Source: Helicobacter sp.
GTDB lineage: Bacteria > Campylobacterota > Campylobacteria > Campylobacterales > Helicobacteraceae
DNA: 45,402 nucleotides
Direction of reading: 5' to 3'
Assembly: GCF_029067145.1 (NCBI RefSeq)
Contig: NZ_JAIEFA010000053.1
Location: 1-45,402, forward strand
Below, piece by piece: positions 1 through 7,913 of the stretch (position 1 is the first letter of the stretch; each line of letters begins with the position of its first letter). A program made the position numbers and the translations under genes. The notes below the pieces were generated by a model. That model made no database searches. It was given only the letters and a program-made list of their open reading frames with translations, and was not told the origin of the DNA.

Positions 1-19
1 AGATGTGTATAAGAGACAG
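1..19. other. Tn5/Nextera mosaic-end adapter remnant
   Basis: The first 19 bases, AGATGTGTATAAGAGACAG, match the hyperactive-Tn5 mosaic end used in Nextera tagmentation libraries. It lies exactly at the window edge, so it is untrimmed library adapter and not organism DNA. Genome sequence starts at about base 20, and base 1 is an assembly end. Confidence 0.95.
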
Positions 20-280
20 CATAAAATCTAGAGATTCTTAAGCTTTTGAAAGTTTTTAAGAAAAGATTACATAAGGATTCCATAATGAGATTCAATATCA
101 TCAAACCATCTCTCTCTTAATTAGTTCTTTTGACTTTTTAAAATTTCTTTTCTATTTCTATCCATTTTTTTGGATTCCACTCCACTTTTTGTTTCTTTCT
201 TCTCATTTATTCAGTCTTCAAACTTTCAAGATTCCACTTTTGATTCCCTCTTTGTTCCGTTCTTTGCAAAAGGAATCTCT

Positions 281-733
281 ATGAGTATAGGAAGTAAGAT
301 TTATAAACGATTTGGTTTAAAGTTTGCTTTAGCTTATAGAATCAGGAAAACAAAGAGAAAGATTCTAAGAAAAACCTTTGTGCAAAAACCTTTAATGCTT
401 TATTTTCTCTTTAATCTTCAAAGAGATTTCAAAGCCTTTAGAATCTATCGCACTTTAAGACAACAAAATATTCTTATAGCTAACCCAAAGAATCTAAAAT
501 TCATTCTCCAGCATTATAAATTAATCCTACAATGGCTAAACTCTAAAGAATTTAAAGAACAATACATTACTACTAACCACCCTTATCTTCCCTTATTAAA
601 TCCTAAGAGATTGAATGCGCACAATGTTTTATCATTGAAAGGAAGTGTAACAGACGAAGCAATCCATAATCAAGAAAAGAATAATTCAAACAATGGAATC
701 GTTAAAGTAGTGCAAGAGGATAGATTGCCATAG
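281..733 (+). CDS. Hypothetical protein, basic, 150 aa, possibly a truncated gene
   Basis: I do not recognise this gene. Of the possible starts, ATG at 281 has a good ribosome binding site (AAAAGGA at 268-273, 7 nt away). The same frame can be extended to a TTG at 170, but that start has no such site. The product begins MSIGSKIYKRFGLKFALAYR and is rich in Lys, Arg and aromatic residues over the first 110 residues. No signal peptide or catalytic motif is evident. The last 35 or so residues look low in information. They run through the word GCAATCCATAAT (659-670) and into repeat DNA that recurs at 8738, which suggests the original 3' end was lost. It could be the remains of a surface-polysaccharide enzyme, but nothing in the sequence proves it. 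Confidence 0.45.
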   Translation: MSIGSKIYKRFGLKFALAYRIRKTKRKILRKTFVQKPLMLYFLFNLQRDFKAFRIYRTLRQQNILIANPKNLKFILQHYKLILQWLNSKEFKEQYITTNHPYLPLLNPKRLNAHNVLSLKGSVTDEAIHNQEKNNSNNGIVKVVQEDRLP

Positions 734-796
734 CCTCTAAACAAGGCTTTGCAAGGACGAAGTAGATGATTTACTTTATATAAAATTATAGATTGC
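722..796. repeat. Dispersed intergenic repeat, copy 1
   Basis: Two blocks recur at 8723-8775. The 22-nt block at 775-796 (TTTATATAAAATTATAGATT plus GC) is identical to 8723-8744. The block at 722-757 (AGATTGCC, then CTCTAAACAAGGCTTTGCAA) matches 8738-8774 with a few changes. The order of the blocks differs between copies. The stop codon of the upstream hypothetical gene lies inside this copy. The rest of 734-950 holds no gene that I can see. Confidence 0.7.
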
Positions 797-922
797 TTCG
801 CTACACTCGCAAAGGCAAGGTCGTAGCAAGATAATAATAGTCATGATTTGATAAATAGTCTTGCGATGGAAGAAACACAGAATCGCGAAGACGCAGCTTG
901 CATCTTAAGAGATAAAAATAAA

Positions 923-947
923 TTAATGGATAAAGTTTATTAATTAA
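923..947. promoter_or_regulatory. AT-rich dyad, candidate PerR/Fur-type operator
   Basis: An imperfect 25-bp palindrome is centred on G935. The inner core ATAAA-G-TTTAT (930-940) is perfect, and outer arms TTAAT (923-927) and ATTAA (943-947) pair, giving 10 of 12 pairs. It ends about 8 nt before the extended -10 element of the desulforubrerythrin gene, where a repressor could block RNA polymerase. PerR and Fur boxes are AT-rich dyads and peroxide-defence genes are often PerR targets. Assignment to a particular regulator is inference. Confidence 0.4.
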
Positions 948-955
948 AAAAAATA

Positions 956-964
956 TGCTATAAT
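956..964 (+). promoter_or_regulatory. Extended -10 promoter for desulforubrerythrin
   Basis: TGCTATAAT is a perfect extended -10 (TGnTATAAT), 32 nt before the start codon at 996. Upstream lies an A-rich stretch with no -35 hexamer, which is usual for sigma70 promoters in Helicobacter and Campylobacter. Confidence 0.75.
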
Positions 965-995
965 TTCAGCCTAAATTTTATTAAAGGATTTGTTG

Positions 996-1643
996 ATGAG
1001 GCAATACGAAACTTATAAATGTCAAAAATGTGGCAATGAAGTGGAAGTGCAAAATGTAGGTGGTGGAACACTTAGTTGTTGTGGAGCAGAAATGACCTGT
1101 ATCACCACTGACTTAACAGCAGTTAATCTTATGAAAGCTTTTGCTGGAGAATCTATGGCACGCAACAAATATGATTTGTTTGCCGATGTGGCACAAGAGG
1201 AAGGTTGGCACGCAGTAGCAAAACATTTCAGAGAAGCAGCAGAAAATGAAAAATGGCACGCAAGAGCAGAGTTTAAAGCGTATCATAAAATTGTAGATGG
1301 TAAAGAGTTGGATATTACAACCAAAAACCTTATTACAGCCGCAGAGGGCGAAAATTATGAACATACGATTATGTATCCAAACTTCGCTAAAATCGCTGAA
1401 GAAGAGGGCAAAAAAGATATTGCGCGACTCTTTACAGCTATTGGTAAGGTAGAAGTAGAACACGAAAGAGAATATTTAGAACTCAAGAAAATGCTAGATG
1501 AGGAGGGATTCTTTGAAAGCAGTAATGAGGAAGTTTGGGTTTGTGAAATCTGCGGACATATTCATAGAGGCAAAAAGGCTCCCGGTGCTTGCCCGCTTTG
1601 TAAGGCTTCACGCGAATATTTCAAACGTGAATTTTTAGGTTAA
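996..1643 (+). CDS. rrc: Desulforubrerythrin (Rrc type), non-heme diiron peroxidase
   Basis: A 215-aa three-domain cytoplasmic protein that reduces hydrogen peroxide at a diiron site and protects against oxygen in microaerophiles. Residues 1-33 form a desulforedoxin-like rubredoxin knot with Cys9, Cys12 and the adjacent pair Cys28-Cys29. Residues 40-175 form the four-helix rubrerythrin domain, with repeated E-x2-H type metal-ligand segments such as AENEKWHAR and EVEHEREY. Residues 180-205 form a C-terminal rubredoxin with Cys183, Cys186, Cys199 and Cys202. The order and length match Campylobacter jejuni Rrc (Cj0012c). In-frame TTGs lie at 990 and 993, but AAGGA at 984-988 sits 7 nt before ATG 996, which I take as the start. 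It is monocistronic, between its own promoter and a strong terminator. Confidence 0.95.
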   Translation: MRQYETYKCQKCGNEVEVQNVGGGTLSCCGAEMTCITTDLTAVNLMKAFAGESMARNKYDLFADVAQEEGWHAVAKHFREAAENEKWHARAEFKAYHKIVDGKELDITTKNLITAAEGENYEHTIMYPNFAKIAEEEGKKDIARLFTAIGKVEVEHEREYLELKKMLDEEGFFESSNEEVWVCEICGHIHRGKKAPGACPLCKASREYFKREFLG

Positions 1644-1654
1644 TTTTTGTTTTA

Positions 1655-1688
1655 TCATAGAGCCAAACTCAAGGCTCTATGACTTTTT
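1655..1688 (+). terminator. Rho-independent terminator after rrc
   Basis: A perfect 10-bp stem, TCATAGAGCC (1655-1664) with GGCTCTATGA (1673-1682), has an 8-nt loop and is followed by a five-T run at 1684-1688. It begins 12 nt after the stop codon and isolates the gene from ccsBA. Confidence 0.9.
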
Positions 1689-1802
1689 ACTTCCTTGACT
1701 TTTTAATTTTTCATTTAATTTTAATTCATTTGCCATTTGTTAATGAATCCTAAAAAACCTTTGGGTAAAATAACGTTTTTTATTTTGAATTTAGGGAAAA
1801 GT

Positions 1803-4634
1803 ATGAACCAAGTGCAAATATTTGTAAATGGTATAGTGAAAGGATTTTGCAGTTTTTTTGTTACATTTGTTTTACTTCTTGCTTATGGAAGTGCCTGTGC
1901 GGTGGCAACATTTGTAGAAAATGACTTTGGCACACCAAGCGCGAAAGCATTGATTTATAATACTGCTTGGTTTGATTTGTTACACTTGTTATTAGTGCTG
2001 AATCTGATAGGTGTTTTGATTTTTTCGCGTGCTTGGCAAAGGAAAAAATACGCCTCCTTTTTGTTTCATAGCTCTTTGATTGTTATTTTTATCGGTGCAG
2101 CAATGACGCGTTATTATGGCTTTGAGGGCGTAATGCACATACGAGAGGGCGAAAGAAGCAATACCATAGAATCTCAAGAGGAATTTATTACGATTTTAGC
2201 AAAGATAGAGGACAAGCTCTACCGCGCTTTTTTCCCGACTACAATTACACCTTTGGTGCAAAAGAAATTTCATCAAACCTTGCCTTTTGAGGGGGATAAT
2301 TTGTCTGTGCAGTATTTGGATTATCTCCCTGCCAAAGACAAAATGGATTTGGATAGATTAAAAGTTAAGGTGAGTTTTAAGGGAGAAAGCCAAGAAATAG
2401 AAATTATCAAAAATTCAAAGGGAGAAAATATTACTCCTTTTGTGCTTGGAGAAACAAGGTTTGCGCTTGATTGGGGTAGCAGAGTGGTGGCATTACCCTT
2501 TTTTATAGAACTAAAAGATTTTCAACTTGACCGCTATGCTGGCTCTATGAGTCCCTCTTCGTATGCTTCAGAAGTCGTGGTAATTGACCCAAAAAACAAT
2601 GTAGAAAAGCCTTATAAAATCTTTATGAATAATGTTTTGGATTATGGAGGATTCCGCTTTTTTCAATCTTCGTATGATTTAGACGAGCAAGGCACGATTT
2701 TATCAGTTAATCACGACCCGGGGAAAATCCCAACTTATATTGGTTATACGATGTTGGTCATCGGGCTTTTGTGGGAGTTTTTTGCCAAAAATGGGAGATT
2801 TGTGCGCTTGAGCAATTATTTGAAATCCCAAAATTTAGCGATTGCGCTTGTTGTGGGCTTAAGTATGAGTATGCCTTTGTATGCAAGTGGAGAAAATACC
2901 AACGATACAGAACAAATGGCGCAAAATATAGAATCTCAAAACCCACATATTCAAGGAGAATTAGAGATTCCACCTATTACCAATGAAAGCATTTTGGATT
3001 TGATTAAAAATCTAAAAGAAAAAAGCAAAGAGCATTCCGAGCGATTCGGGAAATTGCTTGTGCAGGATTTTGGCGGGCGTATGAAACCTGTGGATACTTT
3101 GGCAATGGAATATGTGCATAAAATGACGAAAAAAGATGGCTTCTTAGGGCTTAATAATATGGAATTATTTTTGGGAATGATGGTTTATCCCAATGAATTT
3201 AAAAAAGTCAAAATGCTTGCGCTCTCCACTCCAAAGCTTAAAGAAGTTATCGGAGTAAGCCAAGAAGAAAAATACATTGCCTTTGAAGATTTGTTTGTGG
3301 GGGAAACTTATAAATTAAGCAATTATTTAGAAGATGCGAATCGCAAAAAGCCTGCTATGCGGGATAAGTTTGATAAAGATGTAATAAGCGTTGATGAGCG
3401 TGTAAATGTTGCTTATCTGATTTATACCGCGCAAGCTTTGCGTATTTTGCCGAGTTTTAGCGGTGAGGGAGACAAGTGGTTTGCTCCAAGTGATGCGATT
3501 GCCAGCTTTGACAAAGAAAGCGCAAGTCAGCTTCAAAAGCTTTTTGGAGCGTATTTTAATAGTTTCCATTATGGTTTGGTAGAGAATAAATGGGAAAATG
3601 CAGATTTAGCACTTGATGCGCTAGAGAAGATTCAGCAAAAATTTGGTGCAAATTTGATTCCGCCACAAACGCAAATTGATTTGGAAATCTTTTTGAATCA
3701 CTATAATCTTTTTAAAAACCTTATGCCGCTTTATTTGGTTTGTGGAATCCTGCTTTTTGCAGTGGTGCTTGTGCAGATTTTCCGACATAAAAAAGCAGAT
3801 ATTTTGGTGAGTCGCGTGCTTTATTGGGCGATTTCGCTTTTGGTATTGTTGCACGCAGTGGCACTTGGTGTGCGCTGGTATGTGGGAGGACACGCGCCGT
3901 GGAGCAATGCGTATGAATCTATGATATATATTGCGTTTGCTTCAGGAATCGCGGGTGTTGTGTTTTTTAAGAAAAGTTATTTGGCACAAAGTATGGCAAG
4001 TTTTTTAGCTGGAATTTCGCTTTTTGTGGCACATTTGGGATTTATGGACCCACAAATTGGCAATTTAGTCCCTGTGTTAAAGTCCTATTGGCTTAATATT
4101 CACGTTTCTATTATTACCGCAAGCTATGGATTTTTGGGGCTTTGTTTTATGCTTGGTGCGCTTACCTTGCTTTTGTTTATTTTTAGAAGCGCGAAATATC
4201 CCGAATTAGACCGCACGATTCTAACTTTACACACGATTAATGAAATGGCAATGATTCTAGGGCTTGCAATGCTTACGATTGGAAACTTTTTAGGTGGTGT
4301 TTGGGCAAACGAGTCTTGGGGGAGATATTGGGGGTGGGACCCAAAAGAGACTTGGGCTTTGATTTCTATTGTCGTTTATATTGTTGTCTTGCACGCGCGT
4401 TTTGTGCCAAAAGGAGATAATCCTTATGTCTTTGCTTCGCTTAGCGTGATTGCATTTTATTCTATCTTGATGACTTATTTTGGAGTGAATTTTTATCTCT
4501 CTGGATTGCATTCTTACGCAGCGGGAGACCCTTTGCCAATTCCCATCTTTTTGTATTATTTTGTTGGTTTTACGATTCTGCTTATCCTCTTGGCTGCGCG
4601 TAAAGGGGATTTACCTTCGCCAAAACTTCCTTAA
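1803..4634 (+). CDS. ccsBA: Cytochrome c synthetase CcsBA (fused ResB/ResC, system II)
   Basis: A 943-aa polytopic inner-membrane protein that exports heme and attaches it to CxxCH motifs of periplasmic c-type cytochromes. The N-terminal half is CcsB/ResB-like, with early membrane helices around residues 15-105, a periplasmic domain, and another helix near residue 320. The C-terminal half is CcsA/ResC-like with at least six helices. It carries the tryptophan-rich WWD heme-handling signature (WGRYWGWDPKETWAL) and flanking conserved His segments (GGHAPWSNAYESM, NIHVSIITASYGF). The fusion is typical of Helicobacter, Campylobacter and Wolinella. ATG 1803 follows AGGGAAAA. Upstream in-frame starts at 1737 (TTG) and 1743 (ATG) lack a binding site but cannot be excluded, and would add about 20 residues. 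Confidence 0.95.
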   Translation: MNQVQIFVNGIVKGFCSFFVTFVLLLAYGSACAVATFVENDFGTPSAKALIYNTAWFDLLHLLLVLNLIGVLIFSRAWQRKKYASFLFHSSLIVIFIGAAMTRYYGFEGVMHIREGERSNTIESQEEFITILAKIEDKLYRAFFPTTITPLVQKKFHQTLPFEGDNLSVQYLDYLPAKDKMDLDRLKVKVSFKGESQEIEIIKNSKGENITPFVLGETRFALDWGSRVVALPFFIELKDFQLDRYAGSMSPSSYASEVVVIDPKNNVEKPYKIFMNNVLDYGGFRFFQSSYDLDEQGTILSVNHDPGKIPTYIGYTMLVIGLLWEFFAKNGRFVRLSNYLKSQNLAIALVVGLSMSMPLYASGENTNDTEQMAQNIESQNPHIQGELEIPPITNESILDLIKNLKEKSKEHSERFGKLLVQDFGGRMKPVDTLAMEYVHKMTKKDGFLGLNNMELFLGMMVYPNEFKKVKMLALSTPKLKEVIGVSQEEKYIAFEDLFVGETYKLSNYLEDANRKKPAMRDKFDKDVISVDERVNVAYLIYTAQALRILPSFSGEGDKWFAPSDAIASFDKESASQLQKLFGAYFNSFHYGLVENKWENADLALDALEKIQQKFGANLIPPQTQIDLEIFLNHYNLFKNLMPLYLVCGILLFAVVLVQIFRHKKADILVSRVLYWAISLLVLLHAVALGVRWYVGGHAPWSNAYESMIYIAFASGIAGVVFFKKSYLAQSMASFLAGISLFVAHLGFMDPQIGNLVPVLKSYWLNIHVSIITASYGFLGLCFMLGALTLLLFIFRSAKYPELDRTILTLHTINEMAMILGLAMLTIGNFLGGVWANESWGRYWGWDPKETWALISIVVYIVVLHARFVPKGDNPYVFASLSVIAFYSILMTYFGVNFYLSGLHSYAAGDPLPIPIFLYYFVGFTILLILLAARKGDLPSPKLP

Positions 4635-4658
4635 AATGCAATAGGGATTCTCCATAAA

Positions 4659-4719
4659 AGCTTTGTTGCAATGACGAATCTCAATATGCAATGGTAGCGT
4701 GCATATTGCATATTGGGAG
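4659..4719. repeat. Intergenic inverted repeat with repeat-family word
   Basis: CAATATGCAAT (4682-4692) and ATTGCATATTG (4705-4715) form a perfect 11-bp stem with a 12-nt loop, extendable by about three more pairs if G-T is allowed. No T-run follows, so it is a poor intrinsic terminator. The flank GCTTTGTTGCAATGACGAA (4660-4678) resembles the AAGGCTTTGCAATGAC word of the dispersed repeat. Confidence 0.55.
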
Positions 4720-4788
4720 TAGCAGAATCCAAAATCTAACAATATTTATAATTCTCAAAATCTTTTAAGCGTTAGTTGTCTATTTTTT

Positions 4789-4797
4789 TGCTATAAT
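4789..4797 (+). promoter_or_regulatory. Extended -10 promoter of the thrS operon
   Basis: TGCTATAAT is a perfect extended -10 preceded by a T7 run at 4783-4789. It lies 36 nt before the thrS start, giving a short leader of about 30 nt with no room for a T-box. Confidence 0.75.
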
Positions 4798-4833
4798 CTA
4801 TACTTATTTTTTAATTTTAAAGGGCAAGATTTT

Positions 4834-6651
4834 ATGTCTGTAATCATTGGTATCAAAGCAAATAACGCAATTTATGATACACAAAGTGCGGAGGAACTGG
4901 GCTTAAAAGGCGAGCCGATTTATTTTGATAATTCCGAAGAATCGCTTGCTATTATGCGCCATACTTGCGCGCATTTAATGGCAGAAGCCATTAAAGCACT
5001 TTATCCTGAAGCACAATTTTTCGTCGGTCCTGTGGTGGAAGAGGGATTTTATTATGATTTTCGCATACACCAAAAAATCAGTGAAGAAGATTTGAGTGTA
5101 ATAGAATCCAAAATGAAAGAAATCGCCAAAAAGGGTGAGAAAATTATAAAATACCATCTAAAACGAGAAGAAGCAATCACAAAATTTCAAAACGATGATT
5201 TAAAGCAGGCAGTCATTCGCAAGATTCCGCTAGGTGATGGGACTTTGAGCATTTATTCGCAAGGAGATTTTGAAGATTTGTGTCGTGGTCCGCATTTGCC
5301 AACTTTAAAATTGCTAAACGCCTTTAAGCTTACAAAAATTGCTGGTGCTTATCTTGGAGGAGATGAAAAGGCTGAAATGCTAACAAGAATTTATGGGATT
5401 GCCTTTGCTGACAAAGAATCTTTGAATCAGTATTTAAGACAATTAGAAGAAGCCAAAAAGCGCGACCATAGAAAAGTGGGTATGGAAATGGAGCTTTTCA
5501 CCTTTGATGAGGAAATCGGAGCGGGATTGCCCATTTGGTTGCCTAAGGGAGCTAGGCTTAGACGCAATCTTGAAAATCTCTTGACGCAAGCCCTCATTGA
5601 GAGAGGATATGAGCCTGTGCGCGGTCCAGAGATTCTAAAAAGTGCAGTGTGGAAAACAAGCGGACATTATGCAAATTATGGCGAAAATATGTATTTCACA
5701 ACGATTGATGAGGTGGAATATGGCATCAAGCCTATGAATTGCGTTGGGCATATCAAAGTCTATCAAAGCGCATTGCGTAGTTATCGCGAATTGCCTTTAC
5801 GATTCTATGAATATGGCGTGGTGCATCGCCACGAGAAAAGTGGAGTTTTGCACGGATTATTGCGTGTGCGTGAATTTACCCAAGATGATGCGCATATTTT
5901 CTGTCGCCCAAGCCAAATTGCAAGTGAAGTAGAAAATATCATTGATTTCACACAAAAAATTATGAATGCCTTTGGGTTTAGCTATGAAATGGAGATTTCT
6001 ACTAAGCCAGAAAAATCTATCGGTAGTGATGCGGTATGGGAACAAGCAACAGAAGCATTAAAAGGCGCGTTAAATCGCTGTGGAATCTCTTATAAGATTG
6101 ACGAGGGGGGCGGGGCGTTTTATGGTCCTAAGATTGATATTAAAATTACCGATGCAATTGGGCGCAAGTGGCAGTGTGGCACGGTGCAAATTGATATGAA
6201 TTTGCCAGAGAGATTTGACTTAACTTACACAGATGAGAACAACACAGCACAGCAGCCTGTGATGATTCATCGTGCAATTTTGGGTAGTTTTGAACGATTC
6301 GTAGCGATTCTAACAGAGCATTTTGGAGGAGAATTTCCATTTTTTGTTGCGCCAGCCCAAGTGATTATTATTCCAATCAATGAAGCTCAAAATGCTTATG
6401 CCAAAGAATTGCGTAATACACTTTTAAAAGTTGGTGTTTATGCAGAAATTGATGAAAAAAGCGAAACGCTTAACAAGAGAATCCGCAATGCAGAGAAGCA
6501 AAGAGTGCCAATTATTGCAGTTTTGGGTGCTAAGGAAATGGAGGAAAGAAAAGTAGCAGTGCGCAATCGCCGCACTAAAGAACAATCCAATGTAAATTTT
6601 GATGATTTTATTCAATTCAATAAGGAGAAAATGCGTGAGGTTAGCTTTTGA
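4834..6651 (+). CDS. thrS: Threonyl-tRNA synthetase
   Basis: Class II aminoacyl-tRNA synthetase that charges tRNA-Thr (605 aa). The N-terminus is short: only about 40 residues precede the editing-domain motif H43-TCA-H47, so the full TGS domain of the roughly 640-aa E. coli enzyme is missing, as in other Campylobacterota. The core contains the zinc-binding Cys segment PMNCVGH, motif 2 (FRYEYGVVHRHEKSG-like, here YEYGVVHRHEKSGVLHG), and the C-terminal MIHRAILGSFERF motif 3. The anticodon-binding domain ends at DDFIQFNKEKMREVSF. ATG 4834 follows AAAGGG at 4819-4823. It leads the thrS-infC-rpmI-rplT operon, and its last codons carry the infC ribosome binding site. Confidence 0.97.
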   Translation: MSVIIGIKANNAIYDTQSAEELGLKGEPIYFDNSEESLAIMRHTCAHLMAEAIKALYPEAQFFVGPVVEEGFYYDFRIHQKISEEDLSVIESKMKEIAKKGEKIIKYHLKREEAITKFQNDDLKQAVIRKIPLGDGTLSIYSQGDFEDLCRGPHLPTLKLLNAFKLTKIAGAYLGGDEKAEMLTRIYGIAFADKESLNQYLRQLEEAKKRDHRKVGMEMELFTFDEEIGAGLPIWLPKGARLRRNLENLLTQALIERGYEPVRGPEILKSAVWKTSGHYANYGENMYFTTIDEVEYGIKPMNCVGHIKVYQSALRSYRELPLRFYEYGVVHRHEKSGVLHGLLRVREFTQDDAHIFCRPSQIASEVENIIDFTQKIMNAFGFSYEMEISTKPEKSIGSDAVWEQATEALKGALNRCGISYKIDEGGGAFYGPKIDIKITDAIGRKWQCGTVQIDMNLPERFDLTYTDENNTAQQPVMIHRAILGSFERFVAILTEHFGGEFPFFVAPAQVIIIPINEAQNAYAKELRNTLLKVGVYAEIDEKSETLNKRIRNAEKQRVPIIAVLGAKEMEERKVAVRNRRTKEQSNVNFDDFIQFNKEKMREVSF

Positions 6652-7163
6652 GTAAGAATGATGAAATAGTCCTCAATGAGGAAATAGACTTTCCACAAAT
6701 TCGCTGTGTGGGTGATGATGGTGAGCAATATGGGTTGATTAGCTCTGAAGAGGCTTTAAAGATTGCCGATAGTAAAGGTTTGGATTTGGTTTTAATCGCA
6801 CCAGATGCAAAGCCGCCAGTGTGTAAAATAATGAATTATGGTAAATTTCGTTATCAACAAGAAAAAAAGCAAAAAGAAGCCAAGAAAAAACAAAAGCAAA
6901 TTGAAATTAAAGAAATCAAGCTCTCTGTGAAGATTGCGAGCAATGATATTAATTACAAAGTAAAACACGCAAAAGAATTTTTAGAGGAAAATAAGCATGT
7001 GCGATTCCGTGTGTTTTTGCGTGGGCGCGAAGTAAGCGAACCTCAAGCAGGTTTTGAGGTGCTAAATAAAGTTGCTTCAATGCTTGAAGAGGTTGCAAAT
7101 ATTGACAAAGATTATAAGGTAGAAGGTCGCTATGTCAATATGCTTGTAACACCCAAAAAATAA
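6648..7163 (+). CDS. infC: Translation initiation factor IF-3
   Basis: A 171-aa protein that binds the 30S subunit, keeps it apart from 50S and checks start-codon pairing. Both IF3 domains are visible: an N-terminal domain including DLVLIAPDAKPPVCKIMNYG, a basic Lys-rich linker, and a C-terminal domain starting near KEIKLSVKIA. The frame starts at TTG 6648, overlapping the thrS stop TGA (6649-6651). GAGG at 6637-6640 is 7 nt upstream and so inside thrS. There is no ATG near the conserved N-terminus. Rare start codons on infC are a known basis of IF3 autoregulation in enterobacteria (AUU in E. coli), so this TTG may serve the same end. Confidence 0.95.
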   Translation: MSKNDEIVLNEEIDFPQIRCVGDDGEQYGLISSEEALKIADSKGLDLVLIAPDAKPPVCKIMNYGKFRYQQEKKQKEAKKKQKQIEIKEIKLSVKIASNDINYKVKHAKEFLEENKHVRFRVFLRGREVSEPQAGFEVLNKVASMLEEVANIDKDYKVEGRYVNMLVTPKK

Positions 7164-7187
7164 TTTATCTTATGAAAGGAGAAAGCA

Positions 7188-7382
7188 ATGCCAAAGATGA
7201 AAACAAATCGTGGTGCAGCTAAGAGATTCAAACTCAAAAAGAATCTTATTAAACGCGGTTCTGCTTTTAAAAGTCATATTTTGACTAAAAAGCGTCCAAG
7301 AAAAATTGCAAACTTGAATGCGCCAAAATATGTTCATGATGCCAACATTGAATCAGTAAAAAAAATGCTTTGTATGGCATAG
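7188..7382 (+). CDS. rpmI: 50S ribosomal protein L35
   Basis: A 64-aa basic large-subunit protein of the usual length, starting MPKMKTNRGAAKRFKL, the conserved L35 signature. AAAGGAGAAAGC precedes ATG 7188, and the gene follows infC by 24 nt. In E. coli the translation of this cistron is repressed by L20. The IF3-L35-L20 order is preserved here. Confidence 0.97.
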   Translation: MPKMKTNRGAAKRFKLKKNLIKRGSAFKSHILTKKRPRKIANLNAPKYVHDANIESVKKMLCMA

Positions 7383-7395
7383 GTTAAAGAAGTTT

Positions 7396-7471
7396 CATAC
7401 ATAAAAGTATGTCATTCCCCAATTTTTGGGCAAGTTTGGTAGATAATACCACACCACAATATGGTAAAGGA
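7396..7471 (+). promoter_or_regulatory. Structured rpmI-rplT spacer, candidate L20 control site
   Basis: The 94-nt spacer holds four possible hairpins: CATAC/GTATG (7396-7400, 7407-7411); CCCAA/TTGGG (7418-7422, 7426-7430); TGGTA/TACCA (7437-7441, 7447-7451); ACCA/TGGT (7453-7456, 7462-7465). The last two can exchange partners, since either TGGT can pair with either ACCA. The final TGGT abuts the rplT ribosome binding site AAAGGA (7466-7471). Such switching could expose or hide the site. A role for L20 is inference from its known autoregulation elsewhere. Confidence 0.4.
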
Positions 7472-7476
7472 TAAAA

Positions 7477-7830
7477 ATGGCAAGAGTTAAAACAGGAGTT
7501 GTGCGAAGACGTCGCCACAAAAAGGTTTTAAAATTAGCGCGTGGATTTTATAGTGCAAGACATAAGCATTTCAGGAAGGCTAAAGAGCAGCTAGAAAGAA
7601 GTTTATGTTATGCATTCCGTGATAGAAAGCAAAAGAAAAGAGACTTCAGAAAGCTTTGGATTGTGAGAATCAATGCAGCTTGCAGAATCAATGCGATAAG
7701 CTATTCAAGATTTATGTTTGGATTGAAAAAAGCTGGAATCACACTAGATAGGAAAATTTTGGCAGATATTGCAATGAATGAGCCTGTTGCATTTGCAAAA
7801 ATTGTTGAAAGTGCCAAAAAAGCACTCTAA
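7477..7830 (+). CDS. rplT: 50S ribosomal protein L20
   Basis: A 117-aa basic protein that binds 23S rRNA early in 50S assembly and acts as a translational repressor of its own operon in several bacteria. The N-terminus MARVKTGVVRRRRHKKVLK and the segment RFMFGLKKAGITLDRKILAD are typical of L20. AAAGGA lies 5 nt before ATG 7477. It is the last gene of the thrS operon and is followed by a clear terminator. Confidence 0.97.
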   Translation: MARVKTGVVRRRRHKKVLKLARGFYSARHKHFRKAKEQLERSLCYAFRDRKQKKRDFRKLWIVRINAACRINAISYSRFMFGLKKAGITLDRKILADIAMNEPVAFAKIVESAKKAL

Positions 7831-7833
7831 AGC

Positions 7834-7878
7834 ATTTAGGGATTCTTAAAAATAGAATCCCTAAATTCAAATTTTTTT
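7834..7878 (+). terminator. Terminator of the thrS-infC-rpmI-rplT operon
   Basis: A perfect 13-bp stem, 7834-7846 with 7854-7866 (core TTTAGGGATTC / GAATCCCTAAA), has a 7-nt loop. A seven-T run at 7872-7878 follows after a short A-containing gap. It begins 3 nt after the rplT stop. Confidence 0.8.
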
Positions 7879-7913
7879 AAATTAATAAAAAATATTAATT
7901 TCAAAGGATTTTA

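Noticed and set aside
170..280. Upstream TTG extension of the first hypothetical gene
   Set aside because: It lacks a ribosome binding site, while ATG 281 has one at good distance. The added residues are Phe/Ser-rich with no clear sense.
1113..1463. Minus-strand open frame inside desulforubrerythrin
   Set aside because: It is fully antisense to a strongly conserved gene, with odd Phe/Cys-rich composition and no start signal.
4660..4719. Intrinsic terminator after ccsBA
   Set aside because: The hairpin is good but has no T-run on either side, so I list it as an inverted repeat.
4797..4833. T-box riboswitch ahead of thrS
   Set aside because: The leader from the -10 to the start is only about 30 nt.
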